64,000 bases of DNA from Amanita rubescens (lineage: Eukaryota > Basidiomycota > Agaricomycetes > Agaricales > Amanitaceae), in assembly GCA_015039365.1 (NCBI GenBank), contig WION01000071.1, positions 1 through 64,000 of the forward strand. The letters are read 5' to 3'. Below, piece after piece: positions 21,876 to 33,323 of the stretch (positions are counted from its first letter, which is position 1; the number at the start of each line of letters is the position of its first letter). Position numbers and translations under genes: made by a program. The notes under the pieces are model-generated. The model worked only from the letters and a program-made list of their open reading frames with translations. It did no database searches and was not told the DNA's origin.

Positions 21876-24779
21876 ATGGACGTCGACCTTCCTCCAAAAC
21901 GCCCTGCTGAATTTCCTCCCGCCTACTCTTCCACCAACAAACGCGCCAAAATTCTTTTGTCGGATGGACAACTGGCTACGCTCAGCTCCAACATGAATAG
22001 GATGTCGGATCTCCAGATGTGGGAGGTCCGGGTCGACGGGGCCGAGACTGAGGACTCCCGATGGCGGTCGATACTTTCGGACGTTTTGCAGGTCCTCACG
22101 CTGGAATTAGCGTCCACAAGCATGAAAGACAGCGTTATCGCGAATCTGACCCGTCAGCACGCAGATAACATTGTGAAGAGTTTCAACGAAGCCCAGTTGG
22201 AAGAGTGGAAGGTTGGCGTGCGGAATGGTGTTAAAATGAGCGATTGGATTGACCTGATTGCGCGTCGTACGTACATTTCAGGATTATAAGACAATCTGAT
22301 AGCATTTAATCGCAACCACAGCGGAACTCAAACTCAAAATTCCAAAGATGATGGACATATACTACCCCATTTGTGCACAGGAAAGAGGTGCTCCTATTGA
22401 AAAACTACCCCCTGTTCATTACTGACTAGGCCGCTCAGCCACTATGTACTCTTGGGAACGCCCATACGAGGGCGAAGCGGCAGAAGCCTTATGGACACAC
22501 ATCCGGGATCACTATGATCCCAACAGCAACAAGATATATGCGCACTTTTGTTCTGTTATTCAATCATCCGGTATGGGAAAGTCAAGAACAGTTGATGAAC
22601 TTGGGAAAGAACACTTTTCCATACCGATTAACCTCAGGAATGCACGATCTACTGGTATTCTTTTCTTCTTGCGTCATCGTTAGTTTCGCAGTGACCAATA
22701 ATATCTTTCCAGGCTACCCTGCTGCCGACCACGAGGTTCGAGATTTTTGACCACGAAAGACACAGAGGCCGGATCGTATCGCCGAGCTTGCTGTTTTGTC
22801 GACGCCTTGTTTCAGCATACCGACCATACATTGAAAATGGAATTCAATTCGCAGTGGGGGATTGAGGAGGTGGCTCGTGAATTCAGGATCCGTATGACGG
22901 AGGGTCAAACAATGAAAGAGCATAACGAGTTTAGGAAGCAATTTTATCGACAGGTGGTTCAAATTGCGGAAGGAAAACTTTGGGCGGTATGTCTTCTTTA
23001 CCTGGGATATATCCGTCGACTAAAAGTGTTCCATAAGATTCCTTACCAAGGATACGACGGAGCACCATATTACGCTTCGCCCCCGACATCAAAGGACACC
23101 CTAGATCATCACTTCTCCCCCTGCTGTCTCCTGCCACAAACTCGTTGAATCCTTGAAGGCTAGGAAACAGGATTTATCATCGTCTCCGGTGAAGGAAAAG
23201 GCAACAGAGGACGACTATCCTCTCGTCATTCTGGCTTTCGATGAGGCCCATACTTTGACCAATCCAAATGAAACTGGCTACGCTACATGGTCAAATCTCA
23301 GTGTTCTGAGACACGTGTTTCGTGCTTTGTATCACTTCCCATTGTTCGCTCTGTTTCTGTCTACGACGGTCAAGATATCGCAGTTCACATCACCGGAATT
23401 CAAAAGAATCACCGACGGTGATTTGATGTTAATCCAACCATTCATAGCCCTCGGCTTTGACACGTTAGCGAAAAAAGTAGCCCTGGACGGCAATTGGGAT
23501 TTGGAGCGCGTCACCGCTGATTCGCATATTGCCCGTCTGGGTCGCCCCTTGTAAGTATAATTGCATCTCTCATTTTCGTAACATTAATCATGCTGATGCG
23601 GATACGTCTTAAGATTCGGGTCACGGTACTATGCTGGGGATTTCAGCGTTCGAGAAGACATCATGATATTTGCTGTCGCAAAGCTCCTTAACGCAGACCC
23701 CTACAAAGGAGATTTCACTGTCGACCAGATGCTTGCTTGCCTATCTCGACGCTTACCTATCCAAATCAATCCGACGAACTACGTCTCTCAAGCCGCAGAG
23801 AGGAAGCAGGTGGAAGCACACATGCGAGTCTGCCTTGACATCGACGTTGTCTTCGATAGCATGGAGACAGTAGCATCCTCCGAGCCGCTTCTCTCCGAAG
23901 CCGCCTATAGTATCATGGCGCGGGAATCTTTTGATCCAGTGAAAGCTTTCAAATCTGTACTGGAGGGATTCGCCGTACATAAAGGCGATCACGGCGAGTT
24001 TATTGCACTGTTGTTGCTTACTCTGGCTCGTGATCAGGCTGTCGGCCCTCCAGTTAAATGGAGAACACATCCGGAATGCCGATTCTTTGACTTTGCGTCC
24101 TTCGTGCACGGATATCTGTTCAGCAAATCTCCGTCAGCCTCAGGATTGGAGAACCTGCAGCACGAATTCCCTGATGCAAAGATGCACTTCAACCATTTCA
24201 TCAAACTCCTCGATTTCAAATCCGTCGATAAGAAATGCCTTTTCGGCTCTAATGACCCGAGGTGCTGGCGTGCAGTGCGCCGATAATCATCCCTCGATTA
24301 ATGCAGTCACCGTCTTTCTGAAATCTGGCACGAAATTGGCCATCGATAATCTCGGGCTCATCCTGTACCGGATTTCGAACGACCCTCACTACACCCACAT
24401 CCCTGAACCGAAACTCTTTGAATCCATGAATCCTTACGACGTTGGGATTCTGAAGGAGGGGGATGCCCCCGTTCCCGTCATCAGAATAATTTTCGCCCTC
24501 GCTGCCCAAACTCCAAGTCTTCATGTGATCAGGCATGACCCATCACCAGCTTATAATGCTGTCGTTTATGACATTTGGAGTGCGGGTCTTTCATCCGACT
24601 TTCTCAAGCCGATTGACCCACAGACAACTGATATTTGGAATGACCTCCTGCAAGCGTCGTACAGTTGGAAAGATATTTATAAGGCGGCAGCGGATGAAGA
24701 ACTTCGAAGGTCGATGAAGCCAGGAGCTGACGACGAGGATGGTCATTGGTCCCATTGGACTGTTCGAAGTGCCAAGTGA
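21876..24779 (+). pseudogene. P-loop NTPase of Agaricomycete Crinkler-like type, frameshifted
   Basis: Begins MDVDLPPKRPAEFPPAY after a TATA box. Introns follow 'LIAR', 'AQERG' and 'RSTG'. A Walker A-like loop 'VIQSSGMGKSRTVDELGKE' and a Walker B 'PLVILAFDEAHTL' mark an ATPase core, followed by 'LFALFLSTTVKISQF' and 'HIARLGRPLFGSRYY'. The C-terminal part ('LMTRGAGVQCADNHPSINAV', 'LFESMNPYDVGI', 'PVPVIRIIFALAAQ') matches a mushroom family I know from memory, linked to Crinkler-type NTPase plus REase-fold proteins. Two frame changes cannot be introns. One is in a run of five T near 22,745 ('EVRDF' then 'LTTKDTEAG'). The other is near 24,245-24,255 ('KCLFGS' then 'LMTRGAG'). The 22,990-23,150 segment is also hard to splice. 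Either a recent pseudogene or homopolymer errors. Confidence 0.6.
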
Positions 24780-25276
24780 TTGTATTATCTCATTGTTTGA
24801 CCGCCGTGGGATCCTGCCGTGTTGCTTCCTTCACGCAAGAATCATAGATCCATCTACCACGCTTTCCAGGAAGTTGGATTTACTAAATAAAGCGGAGGTC
24901 AAAGGGGGATGCGAAGACGGTCACCACCGCGCAGGAGGAAATTTGTTTTTGTCGGGTCTTGCTACGCTTTCTACATATCAATTACCTTGCTTGCAAGGTT
25001 TCTTGTTGATCAGTACCCCCAGAGTCATGCCGAATACAAGTACATCAGATTCTTCCCGCCGTGTTATAATTTATTGCCGCCACGCTCCTGAGTTTTATCG
25101 AGGCATAATTTCATATATTGTACGATAAGACGAATGATATCAATAACAAGATTGGTGATTGCATGGACTGCTAGTGGTGAAGTATGTATATGATGGAGGT
25201 ATATGGAAGATGTGAATGAGAATCAGATCCGAGCTGCGATAATTGGCCGTACCAAAATTTTCGTGTTGCGTCGGAA
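24780..25276. other. Intergenic between converging genes
   Basis: 3' spacer of the NTPase gene (plus) and the DnaJ/TPR gene (minus). No supported ORF. Confidence 0.5.
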
Positions 25277-27473
25277 TTAGGACGGGAAACCTTGAGAGTA
25301 TCCCCGCGAACGTCCAGCACCACTGAAACCACTGCCAGCGCCACCGAAGGTGCTGCTACTGAAGGTATGGCCACCGAAGCCTCGGCTACCATAACTGTTG
25401 AAGCCAGCACCAGCACCAGCACCGCCAGCACCACCGCCAGCACCACCGAAAGCACCAGCTCCATGGAACTGAGCAAAGATCTCCGAGAGATCAACGTTCA
25501 TTGAGTGCATACCGCCCATGCCACCGGAGAAACCTTCATTGAGACCATCCTCGTCCTCGCCCATATCGTACCTCGCTCGTCTGTCAGGATCAGAGAGTAC
25601 GGCATTGGCTTCGACGACCAGTTTGAATTTCTCTTCGTCACCGCCCTTGTAAGATCATGTGCTTAGTAAGCGAGGCTAAAGAGAGTTCGGGAAAGCTCAC
25701 CTTGTCTGGATGATGTTTCAAACTTTCCCGCCTATACGCTTTCTTGATATCAGGTTCAGAACAATCTCTCGCAACGCCGAGAATCTTGTAATAATCCTTC
25801 GTCTTGCTCCTCTTCAGCGCTGCCTCGGCCTTTTTCAATTCTGTTCTCAATGCGCGAACGTCTCCATCAGTGGCTGTGCTCTCTGTCTGCGCTTGTTGAA
25901 TTGCCGACTTGAAGTCGGATATGGAGGCGTCGAATTTTTCAAAATGAAGATTTAGTCGTGCACGGGTACGAAGGGCTTTGAATGAGGTAGGGCAGAGTGT
26001 TAAGGAGGCATCGGTATCTGAGAGAGCATCCTGATGTCGGTCCAACTGTCATTGTATCAGAACCTTGTTTGAAATTTGTAAATTTATGATATAAAACGAA
26101 CCTTGAGTAGGGTCGTTGCCCGATTAGATAGTAATGTTGCGCGAATCTGTCCGCCACCACCTTCTTCTGCAGCTTCTCCCACTCGCTGGAAGACACGGCG
26201 TGTTCAGAAAAAGGATCAAAAACGCGATACGTGGTACTTACATCCAGGGCTTCCGTATACTTATCCACCGCCTCGTTCAGCTTGCCAGCCTTGAAAGCCG
26301 TATTTCCTTCTTCTTTCAACCTCTCCACGTCCTTCACACGTTTCCTCAGTTTCTGCGCGGGCTCACAGCCTGGGTCCAGTCTGAGCGCTGACTGCGCGTG
26401 CTGCAACGCTTGTGGAAGCTTCCCGCCCAAAAACAGGACAAGCCCACGCAACGTCAGCGCGTCAGGAGAATTTTGATTCAATCGGACAAGATCGCTGAAA
26501 GATGTCGGAAAATTTTAGGGAGGAAGAAAAAGAGCATCGTTATTATCCAATTCATGAAGCTGAGGTTTAAAAACTTGCTTGACTGAATTGTTAGCTGCAT
26601 CCCAATTCCGGCGACACAGCTCCAATTCCACTCTCCACATTCTCCACTCCGTAGGTATCTCGCCGCCTTCCCCTTCGATCGCTTGCAAACACTTTTCGAG
26701 AGCTAGACGCGCCATGCCCCAGTTCTTTTGTTTTCTTGCGAATTCAAAGTTTCCTAGGTGGCTTTCCAATTGTTGAATTTTATCTCGAAGCTGTACGGCC
26801 ATTGTGTTGTTAGGCTCCATCGTGAGAACCGTGCTAACGGTTGATGATGCTGGTGTGGTTGCTCCTAGGGCCAGATGGCAACGAGCGAGGCGAAGGAGGG
26901 TCTTTGATGAAGGAGCGTTCGATTGCAGCGTAGCGGCGTGTTGGCAGTCTTCCAACGCGGGCCGGAACCGTTTGAGAGCCATGTAGGACGCCGCACGATT
27001 AGTATAAAAAGCAGGCTCAGATGAATTGAGCTCTAGCACATCGTCAATACGATACATATTCGATGTAAGAAGCGTCATGAAGACGTACCGATGGCCTTGC
27101 TATACAAATTTATAGCTTCAGCATACTTCTTGGCTTTGAACGCCACATTTCCCTCCTCCTTGATACCCTCAGCCTTTTTGGTCGTATCTTCTTCCTCTTC
27201 CTGTTGTTCGCTGGACACATCAGACGTTGGTGGTGTAGTAGAAGCCTCTTCAGAAAATGATCCGGATGAGACGGATGATGGTGGCTGCGATGTTAGCTCG
27301 TTCACCGTTTCCTCAACCGGACTGTCTTTCTGGCTATAAATTCAAGTAGCACGGCACATAGTTTTCTTAACTAAGGCTTCAAACATTCAAGAAGACAAGA
27401 CGCACTCTGCAGCGCCATTCGGCCGATTTGTCGTGTGCTTTTTCTGCCCTGTCTTGGATTTTTTTGGGGGCAT
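25277..27473 (-). CDS. TPR and J-domain co-chaperone (DNAJC7-like)
   Basis: Starts at ATG 27473-27471 ([16 protein letters not shown]) and stops at 25279-25277. An acidic N-terminal linker is followed by TPR repeats ('[20 protein letters not shown]', '[20 protein letters not shown]', '[20 protein letters not shown]', '[19 protein letters not shown]'). A C-terminal J-domain follows ('[20 protein letters not shown]', '[20 protein letters not shown]'), with the HPD motif intact. The tail is Gly-rich ('[16 protein letters not shown]', '[14 protein letters not shown]'). This is the DNAJC7/TPR2 architecture. The TPRs bind Hsp70 and Hsp90 C-termini and the J-domain stimulates Hsp70 ATP hydrolysis, in the cytosol. 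Introns split the J-domain after 'HHPDK' and lie between TPR blocks. The gene appears intact. Confidence 0.92.
25300..25470. repeat. Low-complexity CCAGCACCA/CCACCG tract
   Basis: Imperfect 9- to 15-bp units of caccagcaccgccagcacc type, encoding the Gly/Ala/Ser-rich tail of the J-domain protein on the minus strand. Confidence 0.8.
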
Positions 27474-28883
27474 TTGGTTATCAGGGAATCCGTGCGCTTT
27501 GCGGATAATGTTGGCTTAATTTTAGGAGTGGAATAGACCAAATATGCGAGTCCTTTTGAAAGGAGGACGAGATAACCTGCTAGTAAGGAGTACCACCGTG
27601 CGTATTTGTCACCGTTACTACATTCCGGCCGAATGGCCGTGCCTAGGCTCTGCCCCGCGTCACACCCCGGTCACGTTTCGAGCAATTATTTCTTACTCTA
27701 GTAACTCTAGACGGGTACGGGTGAGGTCATGGTCCTTGTGCGTAGATGCAGCATTTTGAACTTATGCTAACCGTTTAAAAAATTATTCAGTCATTCGCTG
27801 ACGGACTAGCATCCATATAAACTTGAAGTGTGACAATCAAAAGGCTTGATATAGCTTTGATAACCGCCATATGGAGGTGGTTCAAGAAGGCATCTCCAGG
27901 TATGATTCAATGCATGACGAATAGTGGAGAGCTTTTCTGATCTTGCCCAGGTGCTTGGATTTGAACCGCCTAGTGTGGCCCAGTCAGCTGTGACATCCGT
28001 TTGTTGTTCAGTGGTGCCTTGAATGTATAAAACATGAATTTGAACAGGGACACACCTGAAGTCACTGTAAAATATAAATCTCCAATTTGGCAATTTCAAC
28101 TTATGGGCGTTACTGATATATCAGTGACGAGAATTAGGCCATGAATAAATACCAATTTTTATCTGGGCGGCCTTATGATACGAAAGGATCGTTACGTTTC
28201 CAAAACCTTCAAATGGCCTTGTAGAAATTTCTAGAAAGACGTGGGCCGGATAGGTCACTCACGATGTAAGCCGTTTGTTTGTTATCCTGACATGTAAGGT
28301 GACTCTCGCCTCGTTAGGACTGCCCGGGTATCGGTGATGACACCCCGCATAAGGCCCTTATTACCTAAAATGCCCCAGGTTTCATTGCTTCGCCTTTACC
28401 AAATGTGCCAGACAATGCCGTTGTTGACCTCGTTTTCATCGACTTTATTGCGTCGAAGGTTGTGAAAGCGTTGAATTCAGTTCAAAGACAGACAAAGGTA
28501 TACTTGTGCAGATATCGAGAATTACACGACGCCTATATTAGTGAATCAGATCTGGGGAGTATACGCTGAAGGGAATTGGAATTAGTCGGACTGAATGCCG
28601 TCGAAATTGATTTATAGATGACTGCACAATGCTGTATCGTCGTTTCTTAGTGTGAAATTGCTATCCATTTTTTTCATTTTCATGCCAAACGTAACAGAAT
28701 CATTCTAGGGTTCGATTGAGAGCCTTGTATCAGGCATATGACATAGGCACTGGTCACGACGATCATTCTCTATATTTAGACTTCACTTTTCTCTTTTCTC
28801 TTTCCTCTTGACTTTGCCCCGCTCAACGATGCTTTTCGCTGATATGAAAGGTACATAGTTGAACATCGTATGCATGATTCATA
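27474..28883. other. Intergenic, no firm gene
   Basis: About 1.4 kb. A 97-codon minus frame (27806-28099; 'GTTEQQTDVTADWATLGGSN') might be an exon of a small gene, but neither family nor splice partner was recognised. The rest shows nothing. Confidence 0.45.
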
Positions 28884-30126
28884 ATGCATGACCAACGACG
28901 CTTTATAGCGTGTTTCAGCCCTTCGGTTCATTCTACATACAGGAAAGCCTGGGGTATACTAGAACATGCGCTAGCGATGAGACTGTTAAAGGCTAATCTC
29001 TTCCCAGTCAGTCACGGAGGATCATTGACTCATGCAGAGAGCGAATTCTACGAAGCTCATTATTTCTTTTGTGATGGCTTAGGCGATCCGTGGCTCCCCG
29101 AGTAAGTTTACATGCCTAGGAACTGAGGCTGTGAGAATGACGATACGGCTTTTTTCGCTAGCTTGGCATCCAGACGCTTGATTGTTTGAGCTCAGTCGTC
29201 ATCCACCCATCCCCTAATACTAACACGCTCGTCATTCAGGTTCGCCACCCGCAATGGATAGCGCAATGCGTTTCCGAGAGGGCTATTATGCCAATAGCAG
29301 CATTTACTCTCGACAGTCAGTCACAGTTATGAATATATGCGCGCATATATACACGTCCATTTTTCATACAGGCAGATTTGAATCGGAAGTCATCGAATCC
29401 ACGCAAAGGATATCTCAAGAGTTCATAGAATCATACAAGGTCCCGGGACGCCCTGGCAGTGACGTCTCTGAAACGTCTGCAAATAACAGTTCGCGGCACA
29501 AGACAAATTTGCGTAAACGACCCTTGTTGGACGATACCGTAGAACGAGCACGGGTGGTCAAGAGAAGTCGTATATTCACCGGAGGAGACACCCCTGTAAC
29601 GCCCCTCAAGCCTTGTCTGAAGTCATCGTTACTGATCCCCCGGTCGCCTGAAGACGAAGTTGCAAAACGTTGTGATAGCTCATCTCCCTGTCTCGGTATT
29701 GCGAATGCCGTCAACTCTGGCCAAGAATCCGAAATGGATGCAAACGTCGTTACTTCCGCCCTTCTCCAAATAGGAATCTCGGAGCATATGGCCTTCTGGG
29801 AAAGCGTTTGTAGTCCAAAAAAACCTGGAAGAACGCTGAATCTTCAAATTGAAGACGTTCTGCGAGCTCCAGTGATCCGTTCGACTTTATTCCGTCGAGG
29901 GGATGAATACATGGGAAAGCCCTTTCACGTTAATAGAAAGGGGCCGAGCAGCAAGCCAGCGACAAGTGAGGGAAAGTCAACATCCTCTGTGCTAGTGACG
30001 CCGGAACGCTGTCAAACCCGAGGGAAAAGGCGTCCTCAGTCCAAGGCTGCAACGCCATGGCTAGATTTAAGAAAGGTTGCGAGACGTCACCCGCCTCGCC
30101 CCAAACGTCTTCGGTTTGAAGTATAG
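28884..30126 (+). CDS. Hypothetical basic protein, probably nuclear
   Basis: Three exons join in one frame: ATG 28884 to about 29,100 ('SEFYEAHYFFCDGLGDPWLP'), 29,265-29,317 ('DAMRFREGYYANSSIYSRQ', acceptor TAG at 29262-29264), then from about 29,378 to TAG 30124-30126 ('FESEVIESTQRISQEFIESY'). The 60-nt second intron uses acceptor GGCAG. The product is about 330 residues. The C-terminal half is basic with SP/TP sites and NLS-like clusters ('NLRKRPLLDD', 'RVVKRSRIF', 'RGKRRPQSK', 'RRHPPRPKRLRFEV'). No known domain. An alternative upstream ATG at 28829 (MLFADMK) followed by an intron is possible, so the 5' end is uncertain. Confidence 0.5.
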
Positions 30127-32188
30127 TTATCAAATTTGCGGGAGGCAGATAGGAAGTGAGAGTACTTTGCCCACGTCACCACTGTTCGCTTTCGTTAAAG
30201 TAGATATGAATATCATACGGTGTAAGTGCTGTTTCGTATGTGCGGCTGCCAGATGCACATATACCCATGCCCACGGTGATACGGTAACACCTGGATCAAC
30301 TACGGACTTCGTTGCTACGCGTTGGTGTCAATAACTTTGACACCGTTAGCACTTGTTGCCCCAGTCTCACCTGGAAAAGCGCCGCCTTCGTCGTATAAAT
30401 CCATCACATGGACCTCCGTAATGATGGTTGGAGAGGAGGAAGCAGATAGGTGATTGGTTCCTGTAATTGCTCCTGTTGTTCCGTTCCGTGAAAATGAGAT
30501 ATGTTGAATTGATTGCTGGTATGAAAGAGCCCGGCGTGGCTGGTATGACTGTAGCTGTATGTCATGAATATCTCTATCCATGCTGCGAGTGCAGCAGAAA
30601 GTCGGTAGCTGTAGGACTGGAACTTGGCGTGCTGACGCTCATGCCGGTAGATTGAGGTAAATGATGGGATTCTCATCGTCGACCAAGTCAGTAGGGAAGG
30701 GAGGTACTACTAGAATCCATTCGAAGCAGTTAGCATCGGCCATGAAAAAGGAAAAAGGAAAAAAAAGAAGTGAATACCCACATAGGCAATTTTTTCCAAC
30801 GATATCCCCACAACCGACCCACTAGACTAATAAATCGTTCGTTTTGTCTGCGCTGGACGGCAAGCTGGACCCAAGCCCCGCGATTTTCGTCTCTCAGTGC
30901 GTTGAGCTGAGCTATAACTTCGGGACACGATGCGGTGTTTTAAGCCAGAGTCTGGCTCGAGGGCCTTTGTCTTTATTTCGTGGTGGGTCAGGTGGCCTCG
31001 GAGAAACTTGGGGTGGGACGATTAACCTGGCTTATTTTATGGAGCCAATTGCCACGAAGCTTGAGAATTGAGGATGATCAAAATGTCAGAGTATAAAAAT
31101 TTAAGAGATGAGCCGGGATACGATTTTTATTTAGGATGCGGGCCTAGGGTACTACGAGACGACGGACGAGGTTCCGAGTTCCGTCCAGGAAATCAATTTA
31201 GTACTGGGATTTGGGATCTTGAACATCCTGGAGAGCTTTCGTCAGGATGGCAGGAAGTTTGGGAAACGGAACTTTGACTCACTCGTATAATTTGTCAATG
31301 TGCTGAAAAGTTTGGCGAATATGTTGATTCCTGCGCTAGAATAGAGTAAAGATGCTGCTCGTCGCAACCGCTGCCGTTTCCGCTTGCGTAACTGCCCGCA
31401 TTCACGGCATACTCGACGAGGCCCGCCGAATTAGTCGAAAACGACCTTTTTCTTTGAGAAGTTGGTGGGCGGTCGCCGTAGTGGCAGTGTCAAACTGGAG
31501 CGGAAAGGAAACGGCGGAGAGCGAGAGGATGGTACGGCTATTGCCACTGGGCCTGGCAGTAGGAAGCATCCTTGGCGTCTCGCAGCAGAATGTGACGCTG
31601 CGTGTGACGTGTCATCCCATTTCGGTAAGGCGCCAATGTAGGGCGGAGGGCGGGTTGGGTCAAGGGAAAGTCCGAGAAAGGAAAGGCGGGGCAAAGGGCG
31701 GGCTATTAGCTCTTTGAGTAAGAGATTGATTGGCGCGATGATGCAATGATGCCAGCACTTTGCACGTTATTGTACCGTTTGTTTGATAAAAAAAACTTTT
31801 TATCAAAGCGATGTTACTGGCGCTTTTGGGCGGGGGAGGGTGGCACGAGTATCGTTATTGTTGTAACTTTTGTGGGTCAAAAAACTTTTTTCGTTGAAGA
31901 GGCGGGGACTAGGATATATCAAGGATATCGATGAAGGGCGAGCGGGTGATGGCGCATCATGCGCGCAGTGTTGCGACTCACGGGATATATATGTTTGATG
32001 GAACATTCCTAATTAGGATATCCCGCCTTCCCACGAGACATGCGGATAGCCAAAAGAGGTAAGCACGCCGTCCCAAAATGGACAACGCGCGGACACGCAA
32101 TGATTCGAACCTGGATTCCGTTGCTTCTATTCGCACTCTTCCCCGAGTAGAGAACGACAAGCGGGGCGTACGCGGATGTGAGGCAGGG
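30127..32188. other. Intergenic, short unsupported frames and a hairpin
   Basis: A Q/S/H-rich minus frame (30315-30581; 'ALSYQQSIQHISFSRNG') and an adjacent small frame starting at ATG about 30,744 (MADANCFEWILVVPP) could belong to a small gene, but no join was convincing. A perfect 11-bp hairpin lies at 31782-31807 (tttgataaaaa / tttttatcaaa, loop aaac). The remaining 1.1 kb holds GC-rich frames without domains. Confidence 0.45.
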
Positions 32189-32195
32189 TATAAAT
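32189..32195 (+). promoter_or_regulatory. TATA box of the DUF6699 gene
   Basis: TATAAAT 111-117 bp upstream of the ATG at 32306, in an otherwise GC-rich promoter. Confidence 0.6.
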
Positions 32196-32305
32196 CCCGA
32201 CGGCGCATGCCCTTTTGACTCATTCCCGCCTTCCCTGCCCGCCTCCCTCACGAGCACGCCTCTCTGATCTTCGTCATAGTCGCACACTCGCACCCACCAA
32301 TCGCA

Positions 32306-32954
32306 ATGTCCTCTTACGCGTCCCCCACCCCTTCTTCCCTGTTCGATCGCGTTCATGGGACCCCATCCTCGGTATCGTCGTATAACGTCAACGCACCCTC
32401 ACTGGTTGCCATCCCTCTCCCCCATGCCGGTCAAGGTTCGCGCGATTCATTGTTATCATATGTATCTTTGTTGATGAGATCTATTGACAGTGCCTAATCT
32501 CCATTATCTCCTGAGCAACACGTGCCCAAACGCCCTGAAATTCAACACAGCCTTCCCATTTCATCCCTCCACGTGTCTTCCCCCGAATTTAAACCCGGCC
32601 GTCAATGAACTCGCAAGCTCCCCACCCCTCAAGGCTCTCCGGCTCCGCGTCTCTGCTGTCAACCTCGTGTTCGATGTGACGAACCCGCGCGGCGTGCTCG
32701 TGGCAGACGTGTTCAACGCCATTTTTGGCTACCTACAAAATCCTTTATCAAGAGACGTCTATGGAAGTCTCCCCTCTCATGTGCGCGAAGCCACGGATAG
32801 AGCTTATCATTGTCGTCTTCAAGGGGCTTCTAGTCGCCGCCTGCAAGGCATAAATCAAGGACTCGCGCTCGTAGACTGTCTGGGTGAGAGAATGCATTTC
32901 CATTCTTTGACTTACTCCCCCAGCCACGGTGTGTGGGACGTCGTGCTGTTCTAA
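32306..32954 (+). CDS. DUF6699 domain protein
   Basis: Two exons: ATG 32306 (MSSYASPTPSSLFDRV) to 'PHAGQ' at about 32,435, then after a roughly 57-nt intron 'VPNLHYLLSNTCPNALKFNT' to TAA at 32954. The second exon shows the DUF6699 pattern common in Agaricomycetes: an opening strand, 'NELASSPPLKALRLRVSA', 'LVFDVTNPRGVLVADVFNAI', a helix with R/A residues, then 'GLALVDCLGERMHFHSLT' and a final 'GVWDVVLF'. A GTGAGA..CCCCCAG sequence near the 3' end resembles an intron, but removing it breaks the conserved W-x-V-x-x ending, so I keep it as coding. Function unknown; the family is small, cytosolic by default and often multicopy. Confidence 0.8.
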
Positions 32955-33323
32955 CCTTAAGTTTTATTATTTCCTCTCCCTCGTTTCACAACTCGGCTCC
33001 CCATCCCTCATCTCTGCTCTCTGCTGTCGAACGCTTTGAATTTGCTTTCTAATTGCTGTACTTGGACTTGGACTTCGTAAAGTTGGATTCCGAACTCTGT
33101 ATTCCTCCCGCTACTCCTCTCAACCACCCCTATAACACTCCACCTCCTAATCAGCTACACCGTACTATAATGTATTAGATAGTTAATATTATCCTGATCC
33201 AACCTAATTACCAACAATGTTTTCGTGTTTCGTGAGAGCCATACGGACATTATCAAGGATGCTACAATGTAACCCGATCTCAACAGGATCGATATTGTAA
33301 TGTAACTGACGTCCCCGCACTCC
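32955..33323. other. 3' intergenic between converging genes
   Basis: Spacer between the DUF6699 gene and the third F-box gene. Pyrimidine-rich; no feature seen. Confidence 0.5.

Noticed and set aside
27945..27975. GGTTCAAATCC on the minus strand, tRNA-like
   Set aside because: No complementary T stem or acceptor stem; falls within an open frame instead.
32095..32130. tRNA T-arm-like 'GGTTCGAATC' on the minus strand
   Set aside because: Flanking bases do not pair as a T stem and no acceptor or anticodon arm fits around it.
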